Assembly (NCBI GenBank): GCA_030323885.1
Contig: CM059187.1
Coordinates: 81,735,527-81,799,526, forward strand
Reading direction: 5' to 3'
DNA from: Branchipolynoe longqiensis
Lineage: Eukaryota; Annelida; Polychaeta; Phyllodocida; Polynoidae
Length of the DNA stretch: 64,000 bases
Below are positions 35,125 through 48,700 of the stretch, piece by piece (the first letter of the stretch is position 1; each line of letters opens with the position of its first letter). The notes below the pieces were generated by a model. The model was not told the origin of the DNA, did no database searches, and saw only the letters and a list, made by a program, of their open reading frames with translations. A program made the translations under genes and the position numbers.

Positions 35125-35582
35125 AGGTGACGTGGTAGATCGGGACCAGAATAAACTCACTTAGCCTTTGGATTTCATGGCGTTCGTGTCCGTCTTCTCT
35201 ACAGTTATTACACCAACAGCGAATTTTGGCAAAAACGGGGATATTCCCCCCATAGGATTAGCACTGTCAGGGAACTGTGGGGAAATGCCAAAAGTCAGGT
35301 TTCAACGGTCCTTGTGGTGACTATGTTAACGCTCATGCCTAACTCTTTCTTGTTTGGGTTTCATGTTCTAGCAACATCTAAGGTCATATAAGGAGGGGAT
35401 TCGGACTAACCAATTGGTGTCATATACATCCTGATTCCTTGGCATTTTGTTTAACATTAATCGGTGAATATCAAAAATCGAGGAAATCTTTCATCCCAGT
35501 TGTATATATTTAACAAAGTATTTCCACCTTTAGTGTCACATGATGCATCCACCGCAGATTGATATCAAACTGAATGAAGTGT

Positions 35583-35862
35583 GGTGTTCTCTGTGGCGGA
35601 GTGATTAGAGTATCTGACTTTTTTTCTAGGTTGATGGTTCGACTCCCCATGCCATCACCTCTGCCAATTTCTATTTCTACCGCTGCGTATGATTTACAGC
35701 ATCATCAAAGGCCAGTTGCTCTCATACCATGTCTATGTGGTGTGGGAGGTTAAAAATCCCTTGGGTCGGTAAAAGTGTAGGCTCAGGCTTTCTATCGACA
35801 AACTGTATAATGGTGAAAACAAGACTATTCAGACTTATCCATGATAGGCAATATAAATCTTC
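35583..35862 (+). mobile_element. SINE family C
   Basis: tRNA-like head ctgtggcggagtgattagag and gatggttcgactccc, then caaaggccagttgctctcat and taaaaatcccttgggtcggt. Same family as 1303-1590. Confidence 0.78.
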
Positions 35863-36692
35863 AAATCAAAGCTGCCTAGCGGCAGAATCTAGCTTGATAT
35901 CACTCAGTGATAATCACGTCCTGTAAGTATAATGAGGGTAAAACCATGCTAATTATGTAATACACCATCCAATTATGGCTATTATTAGTTTGAGATACTA
36001 AATTTCTGATCATTTATTTGGATTGATTATTTAAATCGAAAGACAAGGACTTTTTTTCCATTCTCTATGTCGGTTATTGTTTCTTATCCCAACTCTAGCA
36101 AGATATATTAAGCTAGTTCAGTAACAACTGGTCCCAATCGCAAGTAGTACCGATCAAACGGTAGAAATGCTGGGAGAATGGTTAACTACCTCATATGGTA
36201 CTGAAAACAACCCCAACTGTGTCAGTGGTTTAAATATCCACGCCATTATGGAGCCAAGAACTGTCACAAGACCCAGCATACTTTGGCATATACGACTAGA
36301 ACCGGCTGTCATATATGATTGATACAATTTTAACAACAAACTTCACAAAATAACCATAAGCCATACAGCTTATTAATGAATGACATCTATTACAAATATG
36401 ACACCTTTTTCTTTTGCTGTTTTTGGTGGAGTTTCTTTTCTTCAAATAAATTGTTGGTGGTTTTGTTTTAGAGAGAAATATCTTCTAAAATAAAATAAGA
36501 CAGCTATAGAAACAAATTCTTGTAAAATGTCATGTAAATCGGTGCAGATGACACTGGATGGTACAGCAAAGCGCTCAACAAAATGATCAAGACGACTGAG
36601 TAAGTTAATAGGTTAGCAGGTTAGTAGGTTAGAAGGTCAGAGGTCAAGGTCTGTCCAGCTGTGTCTGGTAGTTGTGGATGCGTGCCGGGAGG

Positions 36693-36746
36693 TTAAAATG
36701 ACATAACTGCCTGAGCTGGGATCGTTGTGGGCGGGAGTTTCTTCTG
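36693..36746 (-). CDS. HMGCS1: HMGCS1 terminal coding exon (18 codons including stop)
   Basis: The acceptor reads ctttgcagcag, a tandem NAGNAG site, so the exon starts at 36746 or 36743 and the choice adds or removes one Gln. It encodes [17 protein letters not shown] then TAA. The tail is not conserved in the family, so support comes from the acceptor, the matching phase and the early stop. An AATAAA on this strand lies near 36016; none closer was seen. Confidence 0.75.
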   Translation of the reverse strand, partial: QKKLPPTTIPAQAVMSF

Positions 36747-39700
36747 CTGCAAAGAAAAAAAAAGTTATATTATGTATACTTCAGGGATGAAAATGGGCTC
36801 TGGGGGAATAAAGCGGAAATGCTGATTTTCTCCCATAGGTTTAGCATTGTCAGGGAATCGCGGAAAATTCCCGGAAGTCGGGTTTCATACATATTGGTAT
36901 ATGCTGATAGTGCTGCGCCGTTTGAAGCACGTATTAGTAGTATACGCGTATAGTGCTGCACCGTTTGAAATACGTATTAGTAGTATACGCTGATAGTGCT
37001 GCGGGATTGCAGTAGAGGCCTACAGGACTAATCCCGGAAATCCGCGAAATCGCGGAGATCTTTCATCCCTGATACGTCAGACATTAGACATAACAACCAT
37101 TTATATATTAATTCACGAGGTGGATACATATAGTTATGAAGTGGTTTTCATTAGCAGGAAGAGGTCGGACAGGTTCGGTGCTGGATGGTTAGCTGCTATT
37201 CCACGCCCCCCCTCCCCGGCCCGCCCCCCACCCGTCCTCACTGGGGATCAGTTCACGATTGTGGCCAGACTCGGAACCCTCACCCCTACCGCTTATAAGA
37301 TCTTAACTAGTGGCGTGGGTGTGTGGGTGTGTGGGTGAAGAGAGGGATTTGCTCGGGGGTCGGTGGGTGTGGCAGTTGTGGTAGCATTGCTTCGGCTTCG
37401 GCTTGCGCGGTCACGTGACCAGGTTATTTGGTGGGAGACAGCCTGCTGCCACCTGTTGCTACAAAATGGCAAGTGATCATCATAGTCCCTTCCACCACCA
37501 GGTGGCACTGGGGCTCATATACGGAGTACTACAATTCAATACACTATATACAGTACAAGCCCCTTTAACCAAGCTCGGTTAAACCAAACGATCGGTTAAT
37601 CCAAACTTTTTTTGGTGGCCTGCAAAATACTACCATTTATCATATAAAAAACTTGGTAAAACTAAAGTCGGTTAATCCAAAAAAATTGTCGGCCCCAGGC
37701 CACTTCCGGTACAGTTAAACCAAACTTTCAAGTGGTTTTAAGGTCATCTGAGACTTTTTATATGATAAATTGTAGTATTTTGCCAGGTCGCCGAAAAAAG
37801 TTTGGATTAACGGAGGTTGGTTTAATGGGGTTAAACTGTATATACATAAAAAACAATAATCAGTGTCCACATACATTGTACATCCATAATGCACCCCCTT
37901 TTTCGCCAAAGCCAAGTCAAAGTCAAAGCTCGGTTAAACCAATGATCGGTTAATTCAAACAAATTTCTAGGGTCCCTTCAAGTTTGGTTTAACGGGGTTA
38001 TACTGTATACAGTTACCACTTATATATGGAGATTGTAACAATACCAAAATATATGTACCTCCGGTCCTATGATAAGTGTCAAACTGTTTTTGAAGATTGA
38101 ACAAAGAAAGTTGAACAAAGAAAGTGGCTTTAATCAAAGCTTTGTAATAAAGACACTGACCTGGATATCACCACTTGCGATATTGATGCTAGCATCTTCT
38201 GACACGCACACCTCCAACTTCCGGTCATACTTCCGGCGGTGCTTCTCATCCACGTGACACAAGTACCACGTTCCGGGGAAGAGGGCGCTGGTGTCGCTCA
38301 CCGGTGTGTAAGGCGCTGCAGAGTGGAAACGGTTTCAGGAATAATTGGCTTGTTTATATATAGATATTAGATACATACAGTAAACACTCTCTAAATCGAC
38401 TGACCATGGGACAAACTTTAAATGGTCCATTTAGGGAGGTGGTAGGTTTAGGGATTTTTTAAATCGTTACAATGGTATTGGATGGGCGATCGTTTGGGAC
38501 ACAAGTAAAGCGATCGATATACGGGAGTGGTCGATCTGTGGAGGTGGTCGGTTAGAGAGGCTTTACTGCATATGCGAGTAAAAGTCGACCTCATATAATT
38601 ATCGACCCCCTATTTCGGATTTTAACAAATCTGGAATTTTCCATAGACCAAGTGTAAAAGTCAACCCTAGTATTTCACAGATAACAACTAAACATTTGTG
38701 GGTCAAAGTATTATGCTGTATGTAGAAATAACAATGTTACAAAATTACCATTAATTTAAGTGCTGGTATTTACAGATAAACTACAGAACAAAACTGTATA
38801 TACGGAACATGTCCTTTACGGTACTGCTAACTGAAATACGGCATGACAGTCCATTTTACCATAGCATGCAGATAAACATTTGATAGTGGCCATAATCTTT
38901 TTCCATAAGCTGTTTATTATTTTATTTTTTAAATCTGGCCTTTTAACAAACAAAATTGTATTTGTATTTATTTTTACTCATTTCAAGCAGAGAGGGAGGG
39001 AGGGAGGTAGGGAGGGAAGAAGGAAGGAAAGAAGGGAGAGAGAGAGGGAGGGAGCAGGAGAAAGAGAGGAGGGAGGTAGGGAGGGGGGGGGGAGTAGGAG
39101 GGAGGGAGAGAAAGGAGGTAGGGAGGGGGGGGGGAGGAGGGGAGTGGAGGGAGGGAGGGAGAGGAGGGGGGGGAGTAGGAGGGAGGGAGAGAAGGGAGGT
39201 AGGGAGGGGCGGGGAGTAGGAGGAGGGAGGGAGAGGAAGGGGAGGGAGGGAGGGGGGGAGAGGGAGGGGGAGGGGGAGGAGGGAGGGAGAGAGAGAGGAG
39301 GGAGGTAGGGAGGGGAGGGTAGGGAGGGGGAGGGAGGAGGGAGGTAGGAGGGAGTAGGGAGGGGGGGGGGGGGAGGGAGGGAGGGAGAGGAGGGAGAGGA
39401 GGGAGGGGAGAGGAGGGAGGGAGGGAAGGGAGGAGGGGAGGGAGAGAAGGGAGGTAGGGAGGGGGGAGGAGAGGAGGGAGGGGCGAGAAGGGAGGTAGGG
39501 AGGGGGGGGAGGGGAGGAGGGAGGGAGAGGGAGAGGGGGGGGGGAGTAGGAGGGAGGGAGAGGAAGGGAGGTAGGGAGAGGGGGGGGGGAGGGAGAGGAG
39601 GGAGGGAGAGGAGGGAGGGAGGGGAGGGGGGAGGAGGGAGGGAGAGAAGGGAGGAGGGAGGAGGGGGAGGAGGGAGGAGGAGGGGGGAGGAGGGGAGGAG

Positions 39701-42700
39701 GAGGGAGGGGGAGAGGAGGGAGAGAAGGGAGGAGGGAGGGGGGGGAGTAGGAGGGGAGGGGGAGGGAGAGGAGGGAGGAGGGAGGGGAGGGAGGGGGGAG
39801 AAGGGAGGAGGGAGGGAGAGGAGGGAGAGAGAGGAGGGAGGGGGGGAGGAGGGGGGAGGGAGTAGGAGGGAGGGAGAGAAGGGAGGGGTAGGGAGGAGGG
39901 GGGGGTAGGAGGGAGGGAGAGGGAGGGAGGGGAGGAGAGGAGGGAGGGAGGGAGAGGGGAGGAGGGAGGGGGAGGGGGAGGAAGGGAGGGAGGGAGGGAG
40001 AGAGGGGAGGAGGGGGGAGGGAGTAGGGGAGGAGGAGGGAGGAGGGAGGAGGAGCAGGGAGAGTAGGGAGGAGGGAGGGGGAGGGAGGGAAGAGAGGAGG
40101 GAGGAGGGGGGAGGGGGGAGGGGAGAGAGAGGGGGGGGAGAGGAGGGAGGGAAGGAGGGAGGGAGAGGAGAGAGGGAGGGAGAGAAGGGAGGTAGGGAGG
40201 GGGAGGGGAGTAGGAGGGAGGGAGAGAAGGGAGGGGGAGGAGGGGAGAGGAGGGGGGAGAGGAGGGAGAGGAGGGAGGGGGGGGGGAGGAGAGGAGGGAG
40301 AGGAGGGAGGGTAGGAGGAGGGGGAGGGGAGAGGGAGGGGGAGGGGGGGGGAGGAAGGGGGAGGGAGGAAGGGCGGGTGGGAGGGGGGGGGAGGGAAGGA
40401 GGAGGGAGGGAAGGAGGGAGGGAGGAGGAGGGAGGAGAGGGGAGGGAGGAGAGGGGGGGGGGGAGGGGGGGAGGGAGAGAAGGGAGGTAGGGAGGGGGGA
40501 GGGGGGGAGAAGGAGGGAGGGAGAGAAGGGAGGAGGAAGGGGGGGGGGAGGGAGGAGGAGGGGAGGGACGAGGGGGAGGGAGAGAAGGGAGGAGGGAGGA
40601 GGAGAGAGGGAGGGGAGAGGGGAGAGAGGGAGGGAGGTAGGGAGGGGGTGGAGGAGGGAGGGAGGGAGAGAGGGGAGGGAGGAGAGGAGGGAGGGGGGAG
40701 GAGGAGGGAGGGAGAGAGGGGGGAGGGAGAGGAGAGAGGGAGGGAGGGGAGGAGGGAAGGGAGGGGAGGGAGGGAGGAGAGGTAGGAGGGAGGGGGAGGA
40801 GAGGGGAGGGAGAGGAGGGGAGGGGAGGAAGGGGGGAGGGAGAGGAGAGGAGGAGAGAGGAGGGAGGAGAGGTGGGAGTAGGAGGGAGGGAGAGAGGGGA
40901 GGGGAGGGGGGGGAGGAGGAGGAGAGGAGGAAGGAGGAGGGTGGGGAGGGGGGAGGGGCAGGAGGGGGGAGGAGGAGGAGGGAGAGAGGGGAGGAGGGAG
41001 GGGAGGGGGGGGAGGGGAGGGAGGGGAGAAGGGGAGGGAGGGAGGGGGGGGAGAGGAGAGGAGGGAGGAGGGAGAGGGGGGGAAGGGAGGGGGGGAGGGG
41101 GGGAGTAGGAGGGAGGGAGAGGAGGGGAGGAGGGAGAGGGGGGGGGGGGAGGAGGGAGGGAGGAGGGAGGGGGAGGAGGAGGGAGAGGAGGAGAGGGAGG
41201 GGAGGGGGGGAGTAGGAGGGGGGAGGAGGGGAGAGGGAGGGGAGGGAGGGAGAGGGGAGGGAGGAGAGGGAGGAAGGGAGGGGAGGGGGAGGAGGAGGGG
41301 GGAGAGAGGGAGGAGGAGGGGGAGGGGGAGGGGGGAGGAGGGAGGGGAGAGGGGGAGGGGCAGGGGGAGGGGGAGGGAGAGGGGGAGGGAGGGAGGGAGA
41401 GGGAGGGGGGGGAGAGGAGGGAGGGAGGGAAGGGAGGAGGGAGAGGGGGGGAGGGGAGAGGGGAGGGGGTAGGGAGGGGAGGGAGTAGGAGGGGAGGAGA
41501 GAAGGGAGGAGAGGAGGGGGGGAGGAGGAGGGGAGGGAAGAGGGAGGGGGAGGAGGGGGGGAAGGGGGGAGGAGGGGAGGGAGGGAGGGGAGAGAGGAGG
41601 GGAGGAGGGAGGAGGGGGAGAGGGGAGGGGAGGGGGAGGGAGAGAGGGGGAGGGGAGGAGGAAGGGAGGAGGGAGGGAGGGGGGGAGGAGGAGGGAGGGG
41701 AGAGGGGGGGGAGGAGGGAGGGGGGAGAGGAGGAGGGAGGGGGGAGGAGGGAGGAGGGAGGAGAGAAGGGAGAGGGAGGGGGGAGGGAGAGGAGGGAGGG
41801 GAGAGAGGGAGGAGGGAGGGGGAGGAGAGAGGGAGGGGAGGGAGGGAGGAGGGAGGAGGGAGGAGGGGGGAGAAGGGAGAGGAGAGGGGAGGGGGGAGGA
41901 GGGAGAGGGGGAGGGGAGGGAGGAAGGAGGGGGGAGGAGGGGAGAGGGGAGGAAGGGGGGGGAGGGGGAGGGGGGGGAGGGAGAGAGGGGGGGAGGAGAG
42001 GGGGGGAGGAGGGAGAGAGGGAGGGAGAGGGGAGGGGGGGAGAGGGGGGAGAGGAGGAGGAGGGAGGAAGGGGGGAGGAGGGAGGAGGGGGAGGGAGGGG
42101 GGGGGAGGAGGAGGAAGGGGGAGGGGAGAAGGGAGGAGAGGGGGGAGGGGGAGAGGAGGAGACGGGAAGGGGGAGAGGGAGGGGAGGAGAGGGAGGAGGA
42201 GGAGGAAGGGGGAGGGGAGGGAGAGGAGAGGGGAGGGAGAGGGAGGTAGGAGAGGGGGAGGGAGGGAGGGGAGGAGGGTAGGGGGAGGGGGGAGAGGGGG
42301 GGGGAAGGAGAGGGAGGGGGGAGAGAAGGAGGGGGGGGAGGGAGGAGGGAGGAAGAGAGGGGAGGTAGGGAGGGGGGAGGGAGAGGAGGGAGGGAGGAGG
42401 GAGATGAAGGAGGAGGGTGGGGAGAGGGGGAGGGTAGGACGGAGGGAGGGAGAGAGGGGGGTAGGGAGAGGGTGGGGGAGTAGGGGGAGGGATGAGAAGG
42501 GAGGTAGGGAGGGAGTTGAGGGAGTGTAGGGATTGGGGGAGTAGGCGGGAGGGAGAGAAGGGAGGTAGGGAGGGGGGAGTAGGGGGGAGGGAGGTAGGGA
42601 GGGGGGGAAGTAGGAGGAGGGAGGGGTAGGGAGGGGTGGGAGGAGAAGGGAGGGTCGGGGATTAGGAGGGAAGGAGAGAAGGGAGGTAGGGAAGGGGGAG

Positions 42701-45700
42701 TAGGAGGGAGGGAGAGAAGGGAGGTAGGGAGGGGGCAGTAGGGGGGAGGGAGAGAAGGGAGGTAGGGAGGGGGGGGAGTAGGAGGGAGGGAGAGAAAGGA
42801 GGTAGGGAGGGGGGGGGAGAAGTAGGAGAGGAGGAAGGAAAGGGGTTGGAAGAGTTACCCCCCCCCCCCCCCCCCCCCAAAAAAAACAACCTTCCTCCTT
42901 CGGTGAGAAAGGCCCAGGAAACACTCACCCAGGTGGTGTGTGTCCTCACGCAGCTTCATAGTGATGGCGAACTCTGCTGGCGCCACCTTCTGGCGCTGGT
43001 CGAGACGCCTCATCGCCTCGTCGACACTCGCCTTCAGCGCCAGCAGCCCCGGGCTCGGCCGGCTGCCGTCCGATACACGCAGGGAAAACATGGACGAGGC
43101 GAGGCCAGACCCGTACGAGAAGAGCACGATCCGCTGCCCGAGCAGCGTCTCAATGGGCTCCCTGCGTGGCAGATCAGCGAAGAAAGAGAGAGAGAGATAA
43201 AGAGAGCTCAGTGGGTCGGTAAATGTTTAAGAACAACAAATGTGTTAGCGGGCTGAGTGAGGTACTGGTCTTCCAACCATAGATGGTAGCGACTATTTAC
43301 ACAAGTGCTGCATTGGGTACATCACACCCCATTCACATTGAAAGTGGGGGGAGCAGCCCGTGCTGTATAGTGTACGGCATATGTACTCAACATAGTACAG
43401 GAGTGAGTGTTGTTATGATGAATAAATTGGGAAATGTTTGTTTGCTTGCGTGTTTGTTGGTTGGGGTTTCACGTCCTGGAAACATCCAAGGTCATACCAG
43501 GATGGGCACCGACGTGTGACATTGCTCACTTCTAGCAACTTTATAGTGCTGCCCCACTTGGGGACCAGGCAGTCGGACCATGACGAGATTCCCCACTGTG
43601 TCACAATATCCTGATACTGTGCTAACCAGTCCTTGACCTATCCTAATAATTATATCTATATTAGTTTCTCGTCCAAAATGGCCTTTTAAATAAATATCAT
43701 GCGATTTTTCTGACATAGATGCAAATCCTCATATGCTGTAAGTATTACTTAATATGGAAGCGATATATATATCAGGTAAACACACCTGGTCAATTGCACT
43801 GACCATAAATGTTTTAGTCTTTAAAATGCCTGTTATGTCTCTTATGTGTCATGAGGACTAAAGACCCATTCTGCAAACTGTAAACACTCTTGGACTATTG
43901 TACCGAGCCTAGAAAAATCAAGCCCCTAAAATGCCTGTTATATCTATTATGAGGATCAAAGGCTCGTTCTGGGAACTGTAAACACATTTAGAGAATTGTG
44001 CCAAGCCTAGATAATTAAGTCATTAAAATGTCTGTTATGGCAATTAAATATCATGAGGACTAAAGACTCATTCTGTAAACTGCAAACACCCCTAGAATAT
44101 CGGACCAAGCCTAGATAATCAAGTCCTGACAATCACGGTTATGTCTATTAAGTATTATGAGGACTAAAGACCCATACCTCAAACTGTAAACACATCTGGA
44201 GAATTGGATCAAGCCTGGATAATCAAGTCCTTAAAATGGCTGTTATGGCTATTACGAGGACCAAAGACCCGTTCTGTGAACTGTAAACACATCTGGAGAA
44301 TTGGATCAAGCCTAGATAATCCAGCCCATAAAACACATGTTATGTCCATTACGTATTACGAGGATTAAAGACTCACGCTGCGAGATGTGCAATAAGTCCG
44401 CCATAGACGGACGGTGTGTACATGTTGCCGACCTGGTTAGCGACCCGTAAAGACCGAGCAGTCTTTTGTGTAAACGCCTCCTTACTGGCAGCCATCATCG
44501 CCTTCTCCACGTCACGATTAAAGTAGGTGTCCTCCAGTGACACATCTCTGAGGAACAAATGAAGCGTTGTTATACACCAGCCACACTTGTGACTACTGCA
44601 TGCGACCACTTTGGGACAACAAAAAAAGGGTGGTCGCAACATGGTCCTCAGTGGTCGCCAACCTCCTTGCGACCATTTTGGTCACAAGGAGGTTGCAGCG
44701 ACTGCACTATAATGTTATAAACCTCCTTGCGACCAAAATGGTTGCCCAGAGGTCGGTGACCATTCCTTTGGTTGCAGGGAGGTCACAAGGTGGGTTCTTT
44801 GGTTCAAAGTGGTCACAAGCCGTAGTAGAATGACACACATTACACACTTACTGGTATGGAACAGGGCAGCTTGGAAGAAACAGTCCTATATGCACTATCA
44901 TCTCTTTGAAACATATATAGGGAGCGACAGCAGTAGTTCTTGCCACTGCCATCAGAGGGCGGGTTGGTGGAAATCGTTTATTGATGAGTCTTAACCTGTA
45001 TGACCCAATACATTATAGGAGAGGGCTCCATGGATGGTTGCTAGTAGATAGTTGCTAGTAGACTGTTGCTAATGCTTCTCATTGGCACCCTCTGGAGTAT
45101 CAACTCTTGCTATCGAGTTCCCCCCGAGCACCCCCCCACCCCCTCCTCCTCACCGGTGTAGTTTTATTCGGTATTTACTATAGAAGGAGTGCACGTGACG
45201 TCATCACTCAGCCATCTTGGATTACGAGCACCCTCCCATGCCATGTTGTCAATGCATGCGGATGCAGTAAAAGAGTTTTCTTGTGTTCTGGGCAGTTTAC
45301 ATCCAATATGTTTACGTACAGCACTTTATCAACAACTTCTGAGCCCAAACTGCTCAAAACAGTGACAAATAAACCAACAAATCAGTAAATAAGCACAGTG
45401 TGGGCAGTTGCAAGCCTTCTGTATGTAATCCAATATGGCCACCGAAAGTTGTCTTGTGACGTCATTACACCCCCTCTATACTAGGCAATGCTTATAGCAT
45501 ATATATAATTACAATAAATAGTTGCTTTTTCTTTCTGTATGAATGCCCATATATTCCACGAATTGGACGGACATTTACGGCCATAAAGTAAGCTATGCAT
45601 AAAGGAGGAATAGACGATTTCCATCACCAACCCGCCCTCTAACGGAAGTTAAAGAAGTAATGTTGATGGTAACAGTTCAATGTGCAGCATGCTGTGTGGA

Positions 45701-48700
45701 AAAGGTCTTATAGAGAATGTTTATCACAAACCCGTCCTCTGGCGGCATTGGTAGGAACCAATGGAGCTCACTGCGCATGCTCAGCGGAAAAGGTCTAATA
45801 AACTATTGCAACATAACACTACACCACTCCCTATAATACACTCGGCAGATTCCTTTGTTTGTTTGTTGTTGTTGTTTTACATCCTAGCAACATCTAAGGT
45901 CATATCAGGACGGGCGGCAGATTCTTCTTTCTATACACTAATGGTGTATTCTCATCAAACTGCAACATTTAGAGTTCTGAGGGGGTATTCCAGGAATTCC
46001 TTATATCATTTCAGCTCTTAATTCCTTATTTAGTACATATTGGTACCTGCATATGTGACAGAATTTGGGCAAATTAACTTTAAAAAAGTGACCATTCTGT
46101 GACTATTTGAAGAATAAGGTTCCTTACTGACCATAACCATCCGTTTGCACACATTTCCATAGACTTAAAACATAGATATACCCAGTTAACACCTGTTAAC
46201 CCATGACTTCTTAATTTATATACATGTTCAACATATTTGTCAATGTAAATATGTCAGAAATATTTCCTACATTCACATTTCTCTTTCAGGGCAAAGCACT
46301 AAACTTATCTGTACCACCCACAACTATGCTGTTTTTTTCTACTTAACTATGTACTAGTTGCTCCAATTTATAAGGAATACCATATTTTCTTTATAAAAAA
46401 CATCCAATTATATGTCATAATATTGATCTTTTAAAGAAATATAAATTTTATTCTCCTAGCATAAAGCACTTTTTGGGGGTAACCATTTTATTATTGCAGA
46501 CAGACATATTTCCAGTAATATATTCAACTCAAAATGACACCCGTACCTACATCCACACACCTACCCCTACCCACACCGTATTATGGCGACGGTTGGTCAC
46601 ATGATGTGGTCTCCTTCCTGGCTCAGTCTGGTACCCACACCCTCCTTCCTGGCTCAGCCTGGTACCCATGGTACCCACACTCACACCTACACCCCTACCC
46701 ACACCTACATCCACTCACAGACCCCTACCTACACCCACACCCACCCAGTATTATGGCGACGGACGGTTATGGCGATGGACGGTTATGGGAAATCCAGGGA
46801 AATAGGAATAGTTATCTAAACTTTGGCAAATATAAAGGGTAACTCATGATAGTTAGCCATATGAAATATCCATCGCTAATCTTTACAATCCATGCCACAG
46901 CACATATGTGAGTATAAGATGGACGATTATCGTCATATCTGCACCAAATTAGGTTTTAGATGCTTATATGGATGCTAATTAAAATATCCTATTTTTATCA
47001 CTCAATATGGAATGCACCAACCATGTCAAGGAAGTTCTGTGTGCGGTTAGTGTTATTTATTGATAGGTTATACCAATATTCCCCTATAAACCATTGCAGA
47101 TGGATGGTTATGCTAAAAATTCCCAACACAAAAATGTTGATTATTATCCAGGCAGTCGACTTGAACTCCTAATTTTGAGGGTTAATAATGGCAAAGACAT
47201 AGACAATGGTAAGAAAATATTTTCTGAATGCCCTACTTACAGGGTTATCTAAAAGGTAAACATTTAAAGCTACTTTTGGCCAAGAAATTGTCCAAGAACT
47301 ATGGAAATATGACCATCTATGGGCCACCGTTTTATGAGATCAGATCATACAGATACAAAACTGATATCCCCAGAAAGCCCTAACACAGACGAATGCATAC
47401 AAGCTCATTCCACGTTATTAACGAACCTTTGGTATTAAGACACGTTTGTTGCAGCTTTATGAGAAGTGACCTAATACACTCCCAGTCCCAGTTACAAATG
47501 GGATAGGCTTGCCACAAAAGGTACATTTATAATACACTATTATTAGCAGATTCCTCTTTCTAGACACTTGTACACTCCCAGTCCTAGTTACAAATAGGAT
47601 AGGCCTACCCGATTAGCAGATCTTCTTTCTAGACACTAGTACACTCCCAGTTCCAGTTACAACACAGCGACAAGCTATGCTCACCTGAACGCCTCGAGAC
47701 CGGCATACTTGTTGCTGTAGTCGGGTTGCGGGTCATTCAGGAAGTCGTTGAGCATGAGCCTGGCGAGGGATTTCTGTACCAGCTTGCAGTAGGGTGAGTG
47801 GAAAATGAAGCCCGCAGCACCATCTAGCGTGAACGGCTTCTCGCCTTCAGAAACGGAGAGGTCAGGCAGAGGTCAGTCTTTATTATTATTATTATTATCA
47901 TCACCACCATTATTATCATTAAGAGTGTTTAATTTTAATTTTATAACAAACAAAGTGTAAACCGCCACCACACCCCCTCACCACACACATACACCCCACC
48001 ACACCTACACCCTCATACCTAAACCCCAATCACACTCACCCGCCACACACCTACACCGCCAACATACACACCCCTAAACCCTCACCACACATTGGCTCCA
48101 GTGCATAACCATGTCGGTCCTTGGCCAGAGTTACGTCGCAGCGCCACCTATCGACTCCCGTGGATTTGTCTAACCCCATTCGCGGCGGGACATGGTGGTA
48201 GGACTAACCACTTGCGATACGGACACTGGTACGGCCACCTAGCGGTTCACTTACGCACTAGCCCCCACTGACGTAATCTAGCTGTTGTCGCCACCTGGCG
48301 TCGGGTTCCTGATCCAGGCGCTGACGTCACAACCCGCTCATGCTCTAAAGTGCCTGTCACACCATACCGGATTGAGAAACGGACACAACCGGAAAAGAAT
48401 TTTCTAGTCCGTCGGTGTTCAGTATCAAAATGTACCGAAATGTGTCGAAATGTTGCAACGGCCGCCGTACGAAACGGACAAGGAACGTATATTAACGAAT
48501 ATCCACCGGACGATAACAGGACGACAACTGAATGTGAAATAAAGGGACCAAACACCAAACGGACGCGTACCGGACTGATCACGGACGTGCCGAAAACATA
48601 TACTGACCGAATTCCCGCAACACCGTCAACGGACTCTGCAGGAAGCAAATCGGAGATGTAACGGATGGGTACCGGACATGAAACGGACACCAACCGTACA

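Noticed and set aside
38983..42924. Open frame of over 1300 codons on -, rich in Pro, Leu and Ser.
   Set aside because: It is the complement of a purine tract; such sequence has almost no stop triplets in any frame. There is no domain, and it runs into exon D's intron and donor.
48350..48661. Mirror open frames of 103 and 148 codons.
   Set aside because: They lie inside an inverted-repeat element made of short repeated motifs.
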